Source: Clostridiales bacterium UBA6114
Lineage (GTDB): Bacteria > Bacillota > Clostridia > Oscillospirales > Butyricicoccaceae
Reading direction: 5' to 3'
NCBI GenBank assembly: GCA_002423435.1
Contig: DIWE01000042.1
Span: 1-64,000 of the forward strand
DNA length: 64,000 bases
The translations under genes and the position numbers were made by a program. Position 1 is the first letter of the stretch. Each line of letters begins with the position of its first letter. Below the pieces are notes generated by a model, which worked only from the letters and a program-made list of their open reading frames with translations, ran no database searches and was not told where the DNA came from. This document shows, one piece after another, positions 52,105 through 60,255 of the stretch.

Positions 52105-52119
52105 TGTGACTTTGTCACA
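52105..52119. promoter_or_regulatory. TGTGAC-N3-GTCACA palindrome upstream of desulfoferrodoxin
   Basis: Exact six-base arms 109 bases before the superoxide reductase start. It resembles sites for Crp/Fnr-type or Rex-type regulators. A possible -10 (TATACT, 52142-52147) follows. Which protein binds is not clear from sequence. Confidence 0.45.
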
Positions 52120-52227
52120 GACAGGCCGTGCGGGCCGAATGTATACTATATTCGTACACAATTAAAATACAGTATTTGTTAATGGGCCGACGTTATGCGC
52201 CCGTGTAAAAAGAAAGGGGTATTCAAC

Positions 52228-52617
52228 ATGTGTAAGGACCAGAAATTTTTTATCTGCAAGCACTGCGGAAATCTTGTGGGGATGATCGATGACTCCGGCG
52301 TCCCGATCATCTGCTGCGGCGAGCCGATGACCGAACTTAAGGCGAACACCGTCGACGCGTCGAAGGAAAAGCACGTCCCGGTCGCGAAGATCGACGGCAG
52401 CGCGGTGACCGTTACCGTCGGCAGCGTTTTGCACCCGATGACCGAGGAGCACCACATCGCCTGGATTTACCTGATGACCGAGGAGGGCGGCCAGCGCAAA
52501 TGTCTTGCAGCGGGGGACAAACCGGAAGTGACCTTCGCGCTCACGGAGGGCGACAAGGCGCTCGCGGCTTTCGCCTACTGCAACCTGCACGGGCTCTGGA
52601 AAAGCGAAATTGAATAG
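52228..52617 (+). CDS. dfx: Desulfoferrodoxin (two-iron superoxide reductase)
   Basis: About 129 residues. The N-terminal desulforedoxin-like domain has CKHC and CCGEPM, the four Cys that hold the Fe(Cys)4 centre. The C-terminal domain has EKHVPV, LHPMTEEHHIAWIYL and AYCNLHGLW, supplying the four His and one Cys of the catalytic iron. It reduces superoxide to hydrogen peroxide without making oxygen, a typical defence of strict anaerobes. The start at 52228 has AAAGGGG nine bases upstream. It stands alone between trmD and a convergent ribokinase gene. Confidence 0.95.
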   Translation: MCKDQKFFICKHCGNLVGMIDDSGVPIICCGEPMTELKANTVDASKEKHVPVAKIDGSAVTVTVGSVLHPMTEEHHIAWIYLMTEEGGQRKCLAAGDKPEVTFALTEGDKALAAFAYCNLHGLWKSEIE

Positions 52618-52635
52618 GAATACATAGGTAATAAC

Positions 52636-52681
52636 AGGCGCGCCGCAAAACGTTTTTCAGAAAACGGATTGCGGCGCGCCT
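52636..52681. terminator. Large bidirectional hairpin between dfx and the ribokinase gene
   Basis: AGGCGCGCCGCAA and TTGCGGCGCGCCT are exact 13-base arms; the 20-base interior can form a second CGTTTT/AAAACG stem. It lies between two convergent genes and most likely ends both transcripts, though the T-runs are short. Confidence 0.75.
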
Positions 52682-52702
52682 TTCGTGTGCCAAACCGATA
52701 AG

Positions 52703-53617
52703 CTAGCTAATTTCTTTTCTCGACGGAATCGACGACTGCGCCCCGGGGCGGGTAACGCAGATCGTGGCGGCTTTGTTGGCGAAACAAATCGCCTCCGCGA
52801 CGCTCATGCCCTCCAAAAGGCCGACCGCAAACGCGCCGTTAAAGGTATCTCCCGCCGCCGTCGTATCCACGCGCTTTACGTCCTCGACCCCGTAAAAGGC
52901 CGCAGGCGCGCCGGAAGACATGTGCAGGGCGCCGTTTTTCCCGAGGGTCGCGATAACGTTTTTTACCCCTTTGCAAAGCAGCTTTTCCGCGGCGGCCGCG
53001 GCGGTATGATCGTCCGTCACCGGAAGGCCGGCAATCGCCTCGAGCTCGCTTTCGTTCGGCGTGATAAAATCGATGAGCCCGAGAATTTCGTCCAGGATAT
53101 TCTCCGGCGCGGGAGCCGGATTCAGGATTACCGTGCAGCCGTGTTTTTTCCCGAGCCTGATTGCCTCAAAAACCGCCTCCGGCGGGATTTCCATCTGCAG
53201 AAGGATGATTTTGTTCGCCGATATCAAAGCCTCGTTTCGGCGGATAAAGGCTTCGCCGCATTCAAAATTTGCGCCGGGAAGCACCGTGATCGAATTGTTT
53301 CCCGCGCGGTTTACATGAATGACCGCGAGGCCGCTGCCGACGCTCTTTGCGGTCGCTATTTTCTCCGTGTTTACCCCCGCGCCCGCCAGGTTATTCTTAA
53401 GCTTTGCCCCGAGCTCGTCGTCGCCCACTGCCCCGAGCATTGTAACCGCATCCCGGGTGCGGCTGAGCCGTCCGGCGGCATAGGCCTGGTTCGCCCCCTT
53501 GCCGCCCGGTACATAGCCCTGAAGTCTGCCGAGGAGGGTCTGTCCCACCTTCGGAATTTCCGCGACGTGAATTACCATATCCATATTAAGGCTGCCGATA
53601 ACAAGAATGCCGTCCAA
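52703..53617 (-). CDS. rbsK: Ribokinase-type sugar kinase (PfkB family)
   Basis: 304 residues. PfkB family features: GSLNMDMVIHVAEIPKVGQT, GGKGANQAYAAGRL, the second signature DTTAAGDTFNGA with the catalytic Asp, and a RbsK-like monovalent-ion segment (TRPGAQSSIP). Such kinases phosphorylate ribose, deoxyribose or keto-deoxy sugars with ATP. It is the last gene of the right-hand catabolic operon. In that setting it may phosphorylate a sugar released by the upstream enzymes instead of free ribose. No ribose transporter or RbsD is nearby. Confidence 0.9.
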   Translation of the reverse strand: MDGILVIGSLNMDMVIHVAEIPKVGQTLLGRLQGYVPGGKGANQAYAAGRLSRTRDAVTMLGAVGDDELGAKLKNNLAGAGVNTEKIATAKSVGSGLAVIHVNRAGNNSITVLPGANFECGEAFIRRNEALISANKIILLQMEIPPEAVFEAIRLGKKHGCTVILNPAPAPENILDEILGLIDFITPNESELEAIAGLPVTDDHTAAAAAEKLLCKGVKNVIATLGKNGALHMSSGAPAAFYGVEDVKRVDTTAAGDTFNGAFAVGLLEGMSVAEAICFANKAATICVTRPGAQSSIPSRKEIS

Positions 53618-53657
53618 TAGATCACCGCTTTCCTTTTGCTTTTTTCAGTTTCCGGGT

Positions 53658-54857
53658 TTAACAACCGACGGCCTCGTTTTGTCCGCGTCCTGACATTTCT
53701 ACGGTCTCCCCGCGCTCGGCGGACAGGTACGCGGTATAAATCACTTTAAGCGTCTCCTTTGCGAGCGCGAAGCCGGATTTGGGCTCGCGATCCCCCGCTA
53801 TGCACTCAAGAAAGTCCTGCAGCTCCCCGTTGTAGCCCCTGATGAATTCCTCCGACACAAGCGCGCTCTGACGGCCGATGTTGTGGTCGCTTTTTTCCAT
53901 GATATGCTCCCGCTCAATGCCCTTTTCGTCGGAAAAATAAACGTCCAGAAGATTGTTCGGCGTCATGTTGCAGTGGAGCACGCCTTGGTTGCCGTAGAGG
54001 CTTAAGCGGTTTATGACGTTTCCGAGGTAGATGTCGCCCGCGGTAATGTCCGCCTTTGTCCCGTCTGAAAAGGTGATGATCAGCTGCGCCCAGTCCTCCA
54101 CGTCGAACGGCCGGGTATGCAGATAGCCCCTTTCCTCAGCGCCCATTTTCCCGGTAATCGCGCTGGCGTCGCACAAAACCGAAGCAACGCCGACGGTTTC
54201 CCCGCGCGCCTCCGCTTCCCTGCGCTTGATCCAGAGCGCCGCCGCGACCGGGTGCGTGCCCTGGCGGATCAGCGCCCCTCCGCCGTTATATTTCCATTTA
54301 GCGGCATGGTCCGCGTGGGAACCCTTGTGTCCGGTCATGCCCCTGATCTGCAGAAGCTTCATTTTTTTCGCGGCGACGAGCTCGGACGCCCGCAAAAACG
54401 GGGGGCTGTAAATCCAATTTTCCGCGTAGAAAAACTGACGGCCGGACTTCTTCACCGCCTCCTCCAACTCGTTCATCTCGTCGAGGACGTGGGAGAGCAT
54501 TTGTTCCTTGGAGACCTTTCCTATCGGCTCTTTATCCCCGCTTTGCCCGAAATAGCCGGTAACCGGCTTTTCGCAGATCACATGCTTTCCCGCCGCCAGC
54601 GCCTTTTTGATCAGTCCGGCGTGGGTATCCGGCGGGGTAACGATATCGACGACGTCGATCAGCGGATCGGAAATCAGCTCGTCGGCGCTTTGGCATATGT
54701 ACTTGAAACGGTGCCGGTCCGCGAACACTGAAAGCTCAGGGTCGAGGGAACAAACGGTGCGAAGCTCGAAATCCACTCCGTAGATCCGGTGATACGACTG
54801 CGCATGCATCGCGCCGGCCCAACCGGTTCCGACCATTCCGACTTGAATTGTTTTCAT
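53658..54857 (-). CDS. Gfo/Idh/MocA-family oxidoreductase 1
   Basis: 399 residues. Rossmann start QVGMVGTGWAGAMHAQSYHR, the NAD-binding loop DIVTPPDTHAGLIKKALAAG, and EKPVTG, the signature with the conserved Lys. The second domain is the alpha/beta substrate domain (WAQLIITFSDGTKADITAGD). Members oxidise or reduce a sugar or cyclitol ring hydroxyl with NAD(P). It is longer than most (330-350) because of an insert near residues 105-135 (GQSGDKEPIGKVSKEQ). It lies 40 bases upstream of the kinase and 45 bases after a second Gfo/Idh gene, on one strand. Substrate not assignable. Confidence 0.9.
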   Translation of the reverse strand: MKTIQVGMVGTGWAGAMHAQSYHRIYGVDFELRTVCSLDPELSVFADRHRFKYICQSADELISDPLIDVVDIVTPPDTHAGLIKKALAAGKHVICEKPVTGYFGQSGDKEPIGKVSKEQMLSHVLDEMNELEEAVKKSGRQFFYAENWIYSPPFLRASELVAAKKMKLLQIRGMTGHKGSHADHAAKWKYNGGGALIRQGTHPVAAALWIKRREAEARGETVGVASVLCDASAITGKMGAEERGYLHTRPFDVEDWAQLIITFSDGTKADITAGDIYLGNVINRLSLYGNQGVLHCNMTPNNLLDVYFSDEKGIEREHIMEKSDHNIGRQSALVSEEFIRGYNGELQDFLECIAGDREPKSGFALAKETLKVIYTAYLSAERGETVEMSGRGQNEAVGC

Positions 54858-54902
54858 AGGCTGTAAACTCCATCCGAATTATGATATGTGATCCGGCCGC
54901 CC

Positions 54903-55901
54903 TTAGCCGGCCGAAGCCCCGTGCCCCGCCTTTTTGATCACGGCGTCGAGTATCCGCCTGACCCGTGCCATGTCGGGAAGTCCGGCGGTCGGCCTAAACC
55001 CGCCCGTGTATTCCACGAGGGAGTCTCGGACAAAATCGGCGTAATAGACGTCGGAGTCCGTGTCCATCAGCACCTTTTTCGCGGGCTTTCCGAATTCCCT
55101 TGTCTCAAAATAGCCGACGCCCATTGTGTAGTAGCCCTTTTTCGTGACAAAATTCCATCTGTTGTCGCGCTTATTCTCCCCGTCCATCGGGTAGGCATAG
55201 CCTGTCTCAATCGACAGGGAGGCCCCGCTGCTTAGGCGGACAAGGGCCGACGCGTAATCCTCCACATCATAGCCCGCGGCGTAATGGAAGGCCGAGCCGA
55301 GCACGTCGCCGCCCTCCGACCGGGTCAGCAGAAGCGCAAGGTCGATAAAATGCACGCCCAGATTTGTCATGCAGCCGGAGCCCGCCGTTTCGCTTTTGAG
55401 CATCCAGGGCGACGGCACGATGTAACGGCTCGGCGGACCGGCGATAAACTTGAAGGACATGTGCAGTACATCCGCCGGATCGATCCTCTCCCGAAGCTCC
55501 CTTATCAGCGCGCTGTACCGCCAGATGAACGGAATCGCGCAGAACACGCCCGCCTTTTCCGCCTCCCTCTGCACGTCGAGCACATCCTGTATGCACAGTC
55601 CGAGCGGCTTTTCAATGGTAAACGGTATTTTTCGCGAAATGATCAGCTTCGCAAGCGCCGGCATGTCGCGGTGCGGCGCAAACGCAAAAACGAAATCCGG
55701 CTTCTCCCTGTCGAGAAGGGTTTCCGGGTCAATATAGGCCCTGCAGGAAAGCTCGGACGCGACTCTTTCGGACACCTTGGCGTCGGGGTCCGATACGGCC
55801 GTTATATGAAGGCGCTCCCTCGGCACGGCCGCAAGGTAAAGCGGGACGTGCCAATGGCTGACGCCGATCAACGCGATGTTAAGCTTGCCGATTCCGTTCA
55901 T
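54903..55901 (-). CDS. Gfo/Idh/MocA-family oxidoreductase 2
   Basis: About 332 residues. The N-terminal nucleotide-binding stretch reads LNIALIGVSHWHVPLYLAAV, with a His-rich loop in place of the usual GxGxxG, so cofactor binding may differ. FAFAPHRDMPALAKLIISRK and IEKPLGL (conserved EKP) follow, then a Gfo/Idh C-domain (GSGCMTNLGVHFIDLALLLT with the catalytic-type His). The start at 55901 has GGAG six bases upstream. It is sandwiched between another Gfo/Idh gene and a TIM-barrel isomerase in the catabolic operon. The 213-base gap before it contains short GC-rich hairpins only. Confidence 0.87.
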   Translation of the reverse strand: MNGIGKLNIALIGVSHWHVPLYLAAVPRERLHITAVSDPDAKVSERVASELSCRAYIDPETLLDREKPDFVFAFAPHRDMPALAKLIISRKIPFTIEKPLGLCIQDVLDVQREAEKAGVFCAIPFIWRYSALIRELRERIDPADVLHMSFKFIAGPPSRYIVPSPWMLKSETAGSGCMTNLGVHFIDLALLLTRSEGGDVLGSAFHYAAGYDVEDYASALVRLSSGASLSIETGYAYPMDGENKRDNRWNFVTKKGYYTMGVGYFETREFGKPAKKVLMDTDSDVYYADFVRDSLVEYTGGFRPTAGLPDMARVRRILDAVIKKAGHGASAG

Positions 55902-56114
55902 AAAAGACTCCATTTACCGCGTATCCAAAACGCCGGACCCCATGCGCGCGGGACTTCCTTTTCACCGGAAGCTCCCCGATTTGCCGGGGTTTCGCCGCCT
56001 TCGACGCGGTCGCCGCTTTTTACGGCTGAGCGGCACGCCGGAATGATGTTTTGTATCGGTTCGAAAAACAAATTCAAGCGGGCCGGTTCCGGCTCCCGGA
56101 TGAACCGTCGGATC

Positions 56115-56927
56115 TCAAAAATGGTTATGATAAAACTCAATCGCTTTTTTCAGGGCGGTTTCAGGGGTCGGAAGAGGCAGGCATTCCATGATGACCGCAC
56201 CGTCGTATCCGGTCTCCAGAATAGCGGATATGATGGGCTCAAACCGGAAGCATCCCCCGCCGGGATACATCCGGTTGTCGTCCATCAGCTGCACCGAACC
56301 GATCAGGGCTCCGTGCCTGCGGATGGACGCCAGTATGTCTTTTTCCTCAAACCGCATGTGATACAGATCCAGAGACAGCCGGAGGCTCCCGCATCCGACG
56401 GCCCGGATAAACGCGGCCGCGTCGTCCCAGGTGTTGAACGCGTCGCTTTCATAGTGGTTGATCGGCTCAAAAGCGATTACGACCTCTTTTTTCTCCGCAT
56501 ACCGCGCAAGGGCGGTCACGCTCCGGCCGAGATTATTAAAATAAGTTTTCTCATCCGGACAGTTGCGCATCAGTCCCTTCAGCAGGCCGAGCTGCACAAT
56601 CGTCCCCGCACCGATTTTGGCCGCGAGATCGATCTGCGACATCATCCGTGAAACGGACGCAGCTCTCACGGCGTCGTCGGCGGCGGAAAGGCTTAAGCCC
56701 TCCTTTGCCGCGAGCCCCGTCCCGATGGAGGTGACGACAAGGCCAAGACGGCTGCACTTTAGCAAAAAGGGCTCCTTATTAAACCTCTCCGCGTCTGCAA
56801 TCTGAAGCTCAACCCCATGATAGCCGAAAGAGGCGGCGGTGTCCAGATGATCCGAAAGGTTCCCCCCGGAGAGCATGAACGGCGAGGCGGGCGCGCCGCT
56901 CTCCGCGATGATCGTGCTGCACAACAT
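56115..56927 (-). CDS. TIM-barrel sugar isomerase/epimerase 1 (AP-endonuclease-2 family)
   Basis: 270 residues. The Xyl-isomerase-like barrel is seen in NLSDHLDTAASFGYHGVELQ, AGTIVQLGLLKG, VIAFEPINHYE, LSLDLYHMRFEE and AVIMECLP; the Glu, Asp, His and Glu in these strands are the usual divalent-metal ligands. Relatives include tagatose/allulose 3-epimerases, hydroxypyruvate isomerase, inosose dehydratase and the beta-eliminating subunit of C-glycoside cleavage enzymes. RBS GGGAGGG precedes the ATG. It follows the duplicated dctP genes and precedes the Gfo/Idh pair. Confidence 0.87.
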   Translation of the reverse strand: MLCSTIIAESGAPASPFMLSGGNLSDHLDTAASFGYHGVELQIADAERFNKEPFLLKCSRLGLVVTSIGTGLAAKEGLSLSAADDAVRAASVSRMMSQIDLAAKIGAGTIVQLGLLKGLMRNCPDEKTYFNNLGRSVTALARYAEKKEVVIAFEPINHYESDAFNTWDDAAAFIRAVGCGSLRLSLDLYHMRFEEKDILASIRRHGALIGSVQLMDDNRMYPGGGCFRFEPIISAILETGYDGAVIMECLPLPTPETALKKAIEFYHNHF

Positions 56928-56956
56928 TTTTGTTCCCTCCCGCTTTTTTGCCGGCC

Positions 56957-56992
56957 GGGGCCGGACGCGGACACTCCGCGAAATCCGGCCCC
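56957..56992 (-). other. Strong intercistronic hairpin after the second dctP
   Basis: GGGGCCGGA and TCCGGCCCC are exact nine-base arms, with an inner GCGGA/TCCGC stem. There is no T-run. Such hairpins 3' of binding-protein genes commonly protect upstream mRNA, raising binding-protein levels over the downstream enzymes. Confidence 0.55.
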
Positions 56993-57038
56993 TGACCGGT
57001 CAGACCCTACATTTGTCCGTTGGCCTTTAAGGGGCGTC

Positions 57039-58130
57039 TCAGTATTTTTCTCTGACCTTTACGATTGTTTCATACAGTTTTTTCTGCTTCTCGTCGGCGG
57101 TTTTTAAGAAGCTGTCGATGACCGGCTGTACGGCGGCCTTGAAAGCGTCCTTGTCGACATCGTTCATCTGGACGCCCGCGTCCCTCATCGTCTGCAGCTC
57201 CTTCTCAACGGCGGAAGGCCAGATCTCTTCATTCCATTCCTTCTGCATTGCCTCGCCCGCGTCCAAAACAGCCTTTTGCAGGTCTTCCGGCATACTTTCA
57301 TAGACCTTTTTGCTTACAAATACCGGGTCGGGGATAATAAACTGCTCGGTAAACGACAAGTATTTTGCGACTTCCTCCATTTTGTTGGCCGTGATCACGG
57401 GAGGGGAATTTTCAAGGCCGTCGATGGTCTTCTGCTGGAGCGCGGTGTAAACCTCGCTCCATGCCATTATCGTGGCGGAAGCGCCCATGGCGTTTAACGT
57501 GTCGGCCAAAAGCTGATTCTGCATCACGCGGACGCGGATACCCTTTAAGTCCTCCGGTTCGCTGACGGCGCGCTTGGTGTTTAAGATGCTGCGTTCGCCG
57601 AGATTACACCAGGAAATGATGACAAAGCCCTGTTCTTCCGCGTCGGCGTCGGTAATCGCCCGCACTTCGGGATCGCTTATTACGGCGATTGCCTGCTCGC
57701 CGCTGTCAAAAAGATACGGCAGCGAAAATACGGTCCAGATCGAGCTGTAATTCGAGAGGTCGGTGGCGGCGCTCTCGGTCATCTCAATCGTGCCCGAGCG
57801 CAGACCTTCCATCGATGGGATCTTGTCGCCCAGCTGAGAGCTGGGGTAAAACTCCATGGCGACCCTTCCGTCGGAATACTTCTCGAGATGCTTTCCAAGC
57901 GCGGCGGCGCCGTCCGCCTGGGCTCCGGTCGCCGGGAAGGTTACGGAATACTTAAACGTATACTCCGGCTTCTTTTCCGTTTTATTGTCGGCCGGGGCGG
58001 TGCTGCCTGCTGCGCTGCCTGAAATGTCTGTGGAAGAGGATGTACCGGGATTACCGGAACAGCCGGTGAATGCGGACAGCACCATGACGATGCCGAGCAG
58101 CAGCGCCATTTTTTTTACTGTTTTTTTCAT
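57039..58130 (-). CDS. dctP: TRAP solute-binding lipoprotein, copy 1
   Basis: About 363 residues. Lipoprotein signal MALLLGIVMVLSAFTGCSGN (Cys near residue 24), a Ser/Thr/Ala linker, then the DctP fold: SSQLGDKIPSMEGLRSGTIE, SLPYLFDSGEQAIAVISDPE, KGIRVRVMQNQLLADTLNAM (conserved Arg) and AWSEVYTALQQKTIDGLENS. It is a tandem duplicate of the next gene upstream; from about residue 90 on the two are nearly identical. It differs at WCNLGERS (copy 2 WWNFGERS) and in the first lobe. The start at 58130 follows the ribosome site taggaggaaagaa; the longer open frame to 58208 is spurious. Confidence 0.92.
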   Translation of the reverse strand: MKKTVKKMALLLGIVMVLSAFTGCSGNPGTSSSTDISGSAAGSTAPADNKTEKKPEYTFKYSVTFPATGAQADGAAALGKHLEKYSDGRVAMEFYPSSQLGDKIPSMEGLRSGTIEMTESAATDLSNYSSIWTVFSLPYLFDSGEQAIAVISDPEVRAITDADAEEQGFVIISWCNLGERSILNTKRAVSEPEDLKGIRVRVMQNQLLADTLNAMGASATIMAWSEVYTALQQKTIDGLENSPPVITANKMEEVAKYLSFTEQFIIPDPVFVSKKVYESMPEDLQKAVLDAGEAMQKEWNEEIWPSAVEKELQTMRDAGVQMNDVDKDAFKAAVQPVIDSFLKTADEKQKKLYETIVKVREKY

Positions 58131-58232
58131 TTCTTTCCTCCTATAAACAAGAAAATACAGCAGGATTCGATGATTGTAACCGTTTTGCGGTCGGGTCCCG
58201 CACGGCAATCAGAAATAAAATGTCAACACGAC

Positions 58233-59309
58233 CTAGTATTTTTCCCTGACCTTTACAATCGTTTCATACAGTTTTTTCTGTTTCTCATCGGCGTTTTTCA
58301 GGAAGCTTTCGATGACCGGCTGCACGGCGGCCTTGAAAGCGTCTTTGTCGACATCGTTCATCTGGACGCCCGCGTCCTTCATCGTCTGCAATTCCTTTTC
58401 AACGGCAGGCGGCCAGATATTTTCGTTCCATTCCTTCTGCATTGCCTCGCCCGCTTCCAAAACGGCCTTTTGCAGGTCTTCCGGCATACCGTCATATACC
58501 TTTTTGCTCATAAATACCGGATCTGGGATAATAAACTGCTCGGTAAAGGACAGATATTTTGCGACTTCATGCATTTTGTTCGCGGTGATGACCGGGGCGG
58601 AGTTTTCGAGGCCGTCGATGGTCTTCTGCTGGAGGGCGGTGTAAACCTCGCTCCATGCCATAACGGTTGCGGAAGCGCCCATCGCGTTAAGCGTATCCGC
58701 CAAAAGCTGATTTTCCATGACGCGAACGCGGATTCCTTTTAAATCCTCGGGTGTTTTGACCGGGCGTTTGGTGTTTAAGATGCTGCGTTCGCCGAAGTTC
58801 CACCAGGAAAGGATGACAAAGCCCTGCTCCGCGGCGTCGGCATCGGTGATCGCCCTGACCTCGGGGTCGTTGATCACGGCGATCGCCTGCTCGCCGCTGT
58901 CAAAAAGGTACGGCAGTGAAAATACGGTCCAGATCGAGCTGTAATTGGAAAGGTCGGTGGCGGCGCACTCGGTCATTTCAATCGTGCCCGCGCGCAAGCC
59001 CTCCATGGAGGGGATCTTGTCGCCCAGCTGGGAGCTCGGATAGAATTCCATGACGACACGGCCGTCGGTATGCTCTTTGATCAGTTCGCCCATCCGGTTG
59101 GCGCCGTCGGCCTGCGTTCCGGTCGGCGGGCAGGTCGCGGAATACTTGAAGACGTATTCCGGCGCCGTCTCCGACGGTTGTCCTGCGGATGTATTATCGG
59201 TGCCGGGGGCTGTGGACGTGGGCGCGGCCTGTCCGGAACAGGCGGCAAACGCGGACAGCGTCATGAGGATGCCGAGCAGAAGCGCCATTTTTTTAACAGA
59301 TTTTTTCAT
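58233..59309 (-). CDS. dctP: TRAP solute-binding lipoprotein, copy 2
   Basis: 358 residues. Signal MALLLGILMTLSAFAACSGQ with Cys near residue 24, then the same DctP body as copy 1. The first lobe after the linker diverges (YSATCPPTGTQADGANRMGE against YSVTFPATGAQADGAAALGK), while most of the rest is identical. The ribosome site and the last few bases before the ATG are also the same in both copies, so the duplication included the 5' region. It is encoded 20 bases after the isomerase gene upstream. Both probably deliver related ligands to the DctQM pair at the right edge, but with different affinity or specificity. Confidence 0.92.
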   Translation of the reverse strand: MKKSVKKMALLLGILMTLSAFAACSGQAAPTSTAPGTDNTSAGQPSETAPEYVFKYSATCPPTGTQADGANRMGELIKEHTDGRVVMEFYPSSQLGDKIPSMEGLRAGTIEMTECAATDLSNYSSIWTVFSLPYLFDSGEQAIAVINDPEVRAITDADAAEQGFVILSWWNFGERSILNTKRPVKTPEDLKGIRVRVMENQLLADTLNAMGASATVMAWSEVYTALQQKTIDGLENSAPVITANKMHEVAKYLSFTEQFIIPDPVFMSKKVYDGMPEDLQKAVLEAGEAMQKEWNENIWPPAVEKELQTMKDAGVQMNDVDKDAFKAAVQPVIESFLKNADEKQKKLYETIVKVREKY

Positions 59310-59329
59310 TTCTTTCCTCCTATAAATAT

Positions 59330-60244
59330 TTATTTTCCGCTGGTGCCGATGGTTTCAATCAAAGGAAAACAGGATCTTACATATTCCGCGCTTTTTTTCA
59401 TCCCGACGGATGCGTCGGGAATGTCTTCCGGATGCCACCTTCTTTCATATTCAAGCGACAGCCAACCTTTATATCCGGCGCCGCGAAGGCAGCTCAGGAT
59501 TTCCTTCCACGGCATGATCCCTTCGCCGACAATCTTGGAAAGAACGTTTCGTTCCGAATCGTCGGGATGGGAAACGTCCGACGACGCAAAAAACTTTTTT
59601 TCCGATTTAAAAACCAGATCCTTGACATGCGTATAATAAATATATTGTTTCTGAAGCGCGATCGCCTCGGGGTAATCTTCATTGTAGGTAAAGGCGAGGT
59701 TTACCTGATCGTACAGCGCCCCGACGGCGGGATGGTTGATCTCACTTAAGAGGCTTGCGGTCTGGGCCGCGGAAACCGCCATAGTGTTAAAATGGTTTTC
59801 AATAACAAGCCTTATTCCCGCGTTCTGCGCCTCGTCGCCGAGAAGCCGCAAGGCCGATATCAGACGGCGCCTTTTTTCGCCGTCCGGGTCGGCGGCGTCC
59901 TGCGGATAATTGCCCGCGTAAATACGGATAAAGCCGGCGTTTAAGTAACGCGCGTAGCCGATCACCCTTTTGAGCCCCGCGATGTCCGCATCCCTTGCGG
60001 CATCATCCGGATCGTTGTATCTCGAAAAATACGGCGTCAGGCAGACGATTTCAATATTGTTTTCCTCGGCGCATTTTTTGATTTCCTCCAGTTGCGCCTC
60101 GGTCGCGTTTGTCGGAAGCCCGCTTAGGAATCCGTCCTGGACGACGATCTCCGCCCCTTCAAGGCCGATTCTGCGAAACAGGGAAATCGCCTCGGTGACC
60201 GTATATTCCGGTGTCCCCATTGTGTGTCCTGCAATTTTATACAT
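59330..60244 (-). CDS. TIM-barrel sugar isomerase/epimerase 2
   Basis: 304 residues of the same barrel family as the gene at 56115, but only distantly similar to it. Strands: KIAGHTMGTPEYTVTEAISL, RIGLEGAEIVVQDG, IRIYAGNYPQDA, RLVIENHFNTMA, VGALYDQVNLAFTY, YYTHVKDLVF and GWLSLEYERRWHP; Glu, Asp, His and Glu at the barrel mouth fit metal binding. It resembles 3-dehydroshikimate dehydratase/hydroxypyruvate-isomerase-type proteins. It lies between a Gfo/Idh gene (11-base gap) and the duplicated dctP genes. A Gfo/Idh plus barrel pair next to each other suggests oxidation followed by epimerisation or elimination. Confidence 0.87.
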   Translation of the reverse strand: MYKIAGHTMGTPEYTVTEAISLFRRIGLEGAEIVVQDGFLSGLPTNATEAQLEEIKKCAEENNIEIVCLTPYFSRYNDPDDAARDADIAGLKRVIGYARYLNAGFIRIYAGNYPQDAADPDGEKRRRLISALRLLGDEAQNAGIRLVIENHFNTMAVSAAQTASLLSEINHPAVGALYDQVNLAFTYNEDYPEAIALQKQYIYYTHVKDLVFKSEKKFFASSDVSHPDDSERNVLSKIVGEGIMPWKEILSCLRGAGYKGWLSLEYERRWHPEDIPDASVGMKKSAEYVRSCFPLIETIGTSGK

Positions 60245-60255
60245 GTATGTACCTC

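Noticed and set aside
55284..56651. 455-codon plus-strand open frame opposite Gfo/Idh 2 and isomerase 1
   Set aside because: It spans two good genes and their intergenic region, without a recognisable domain.
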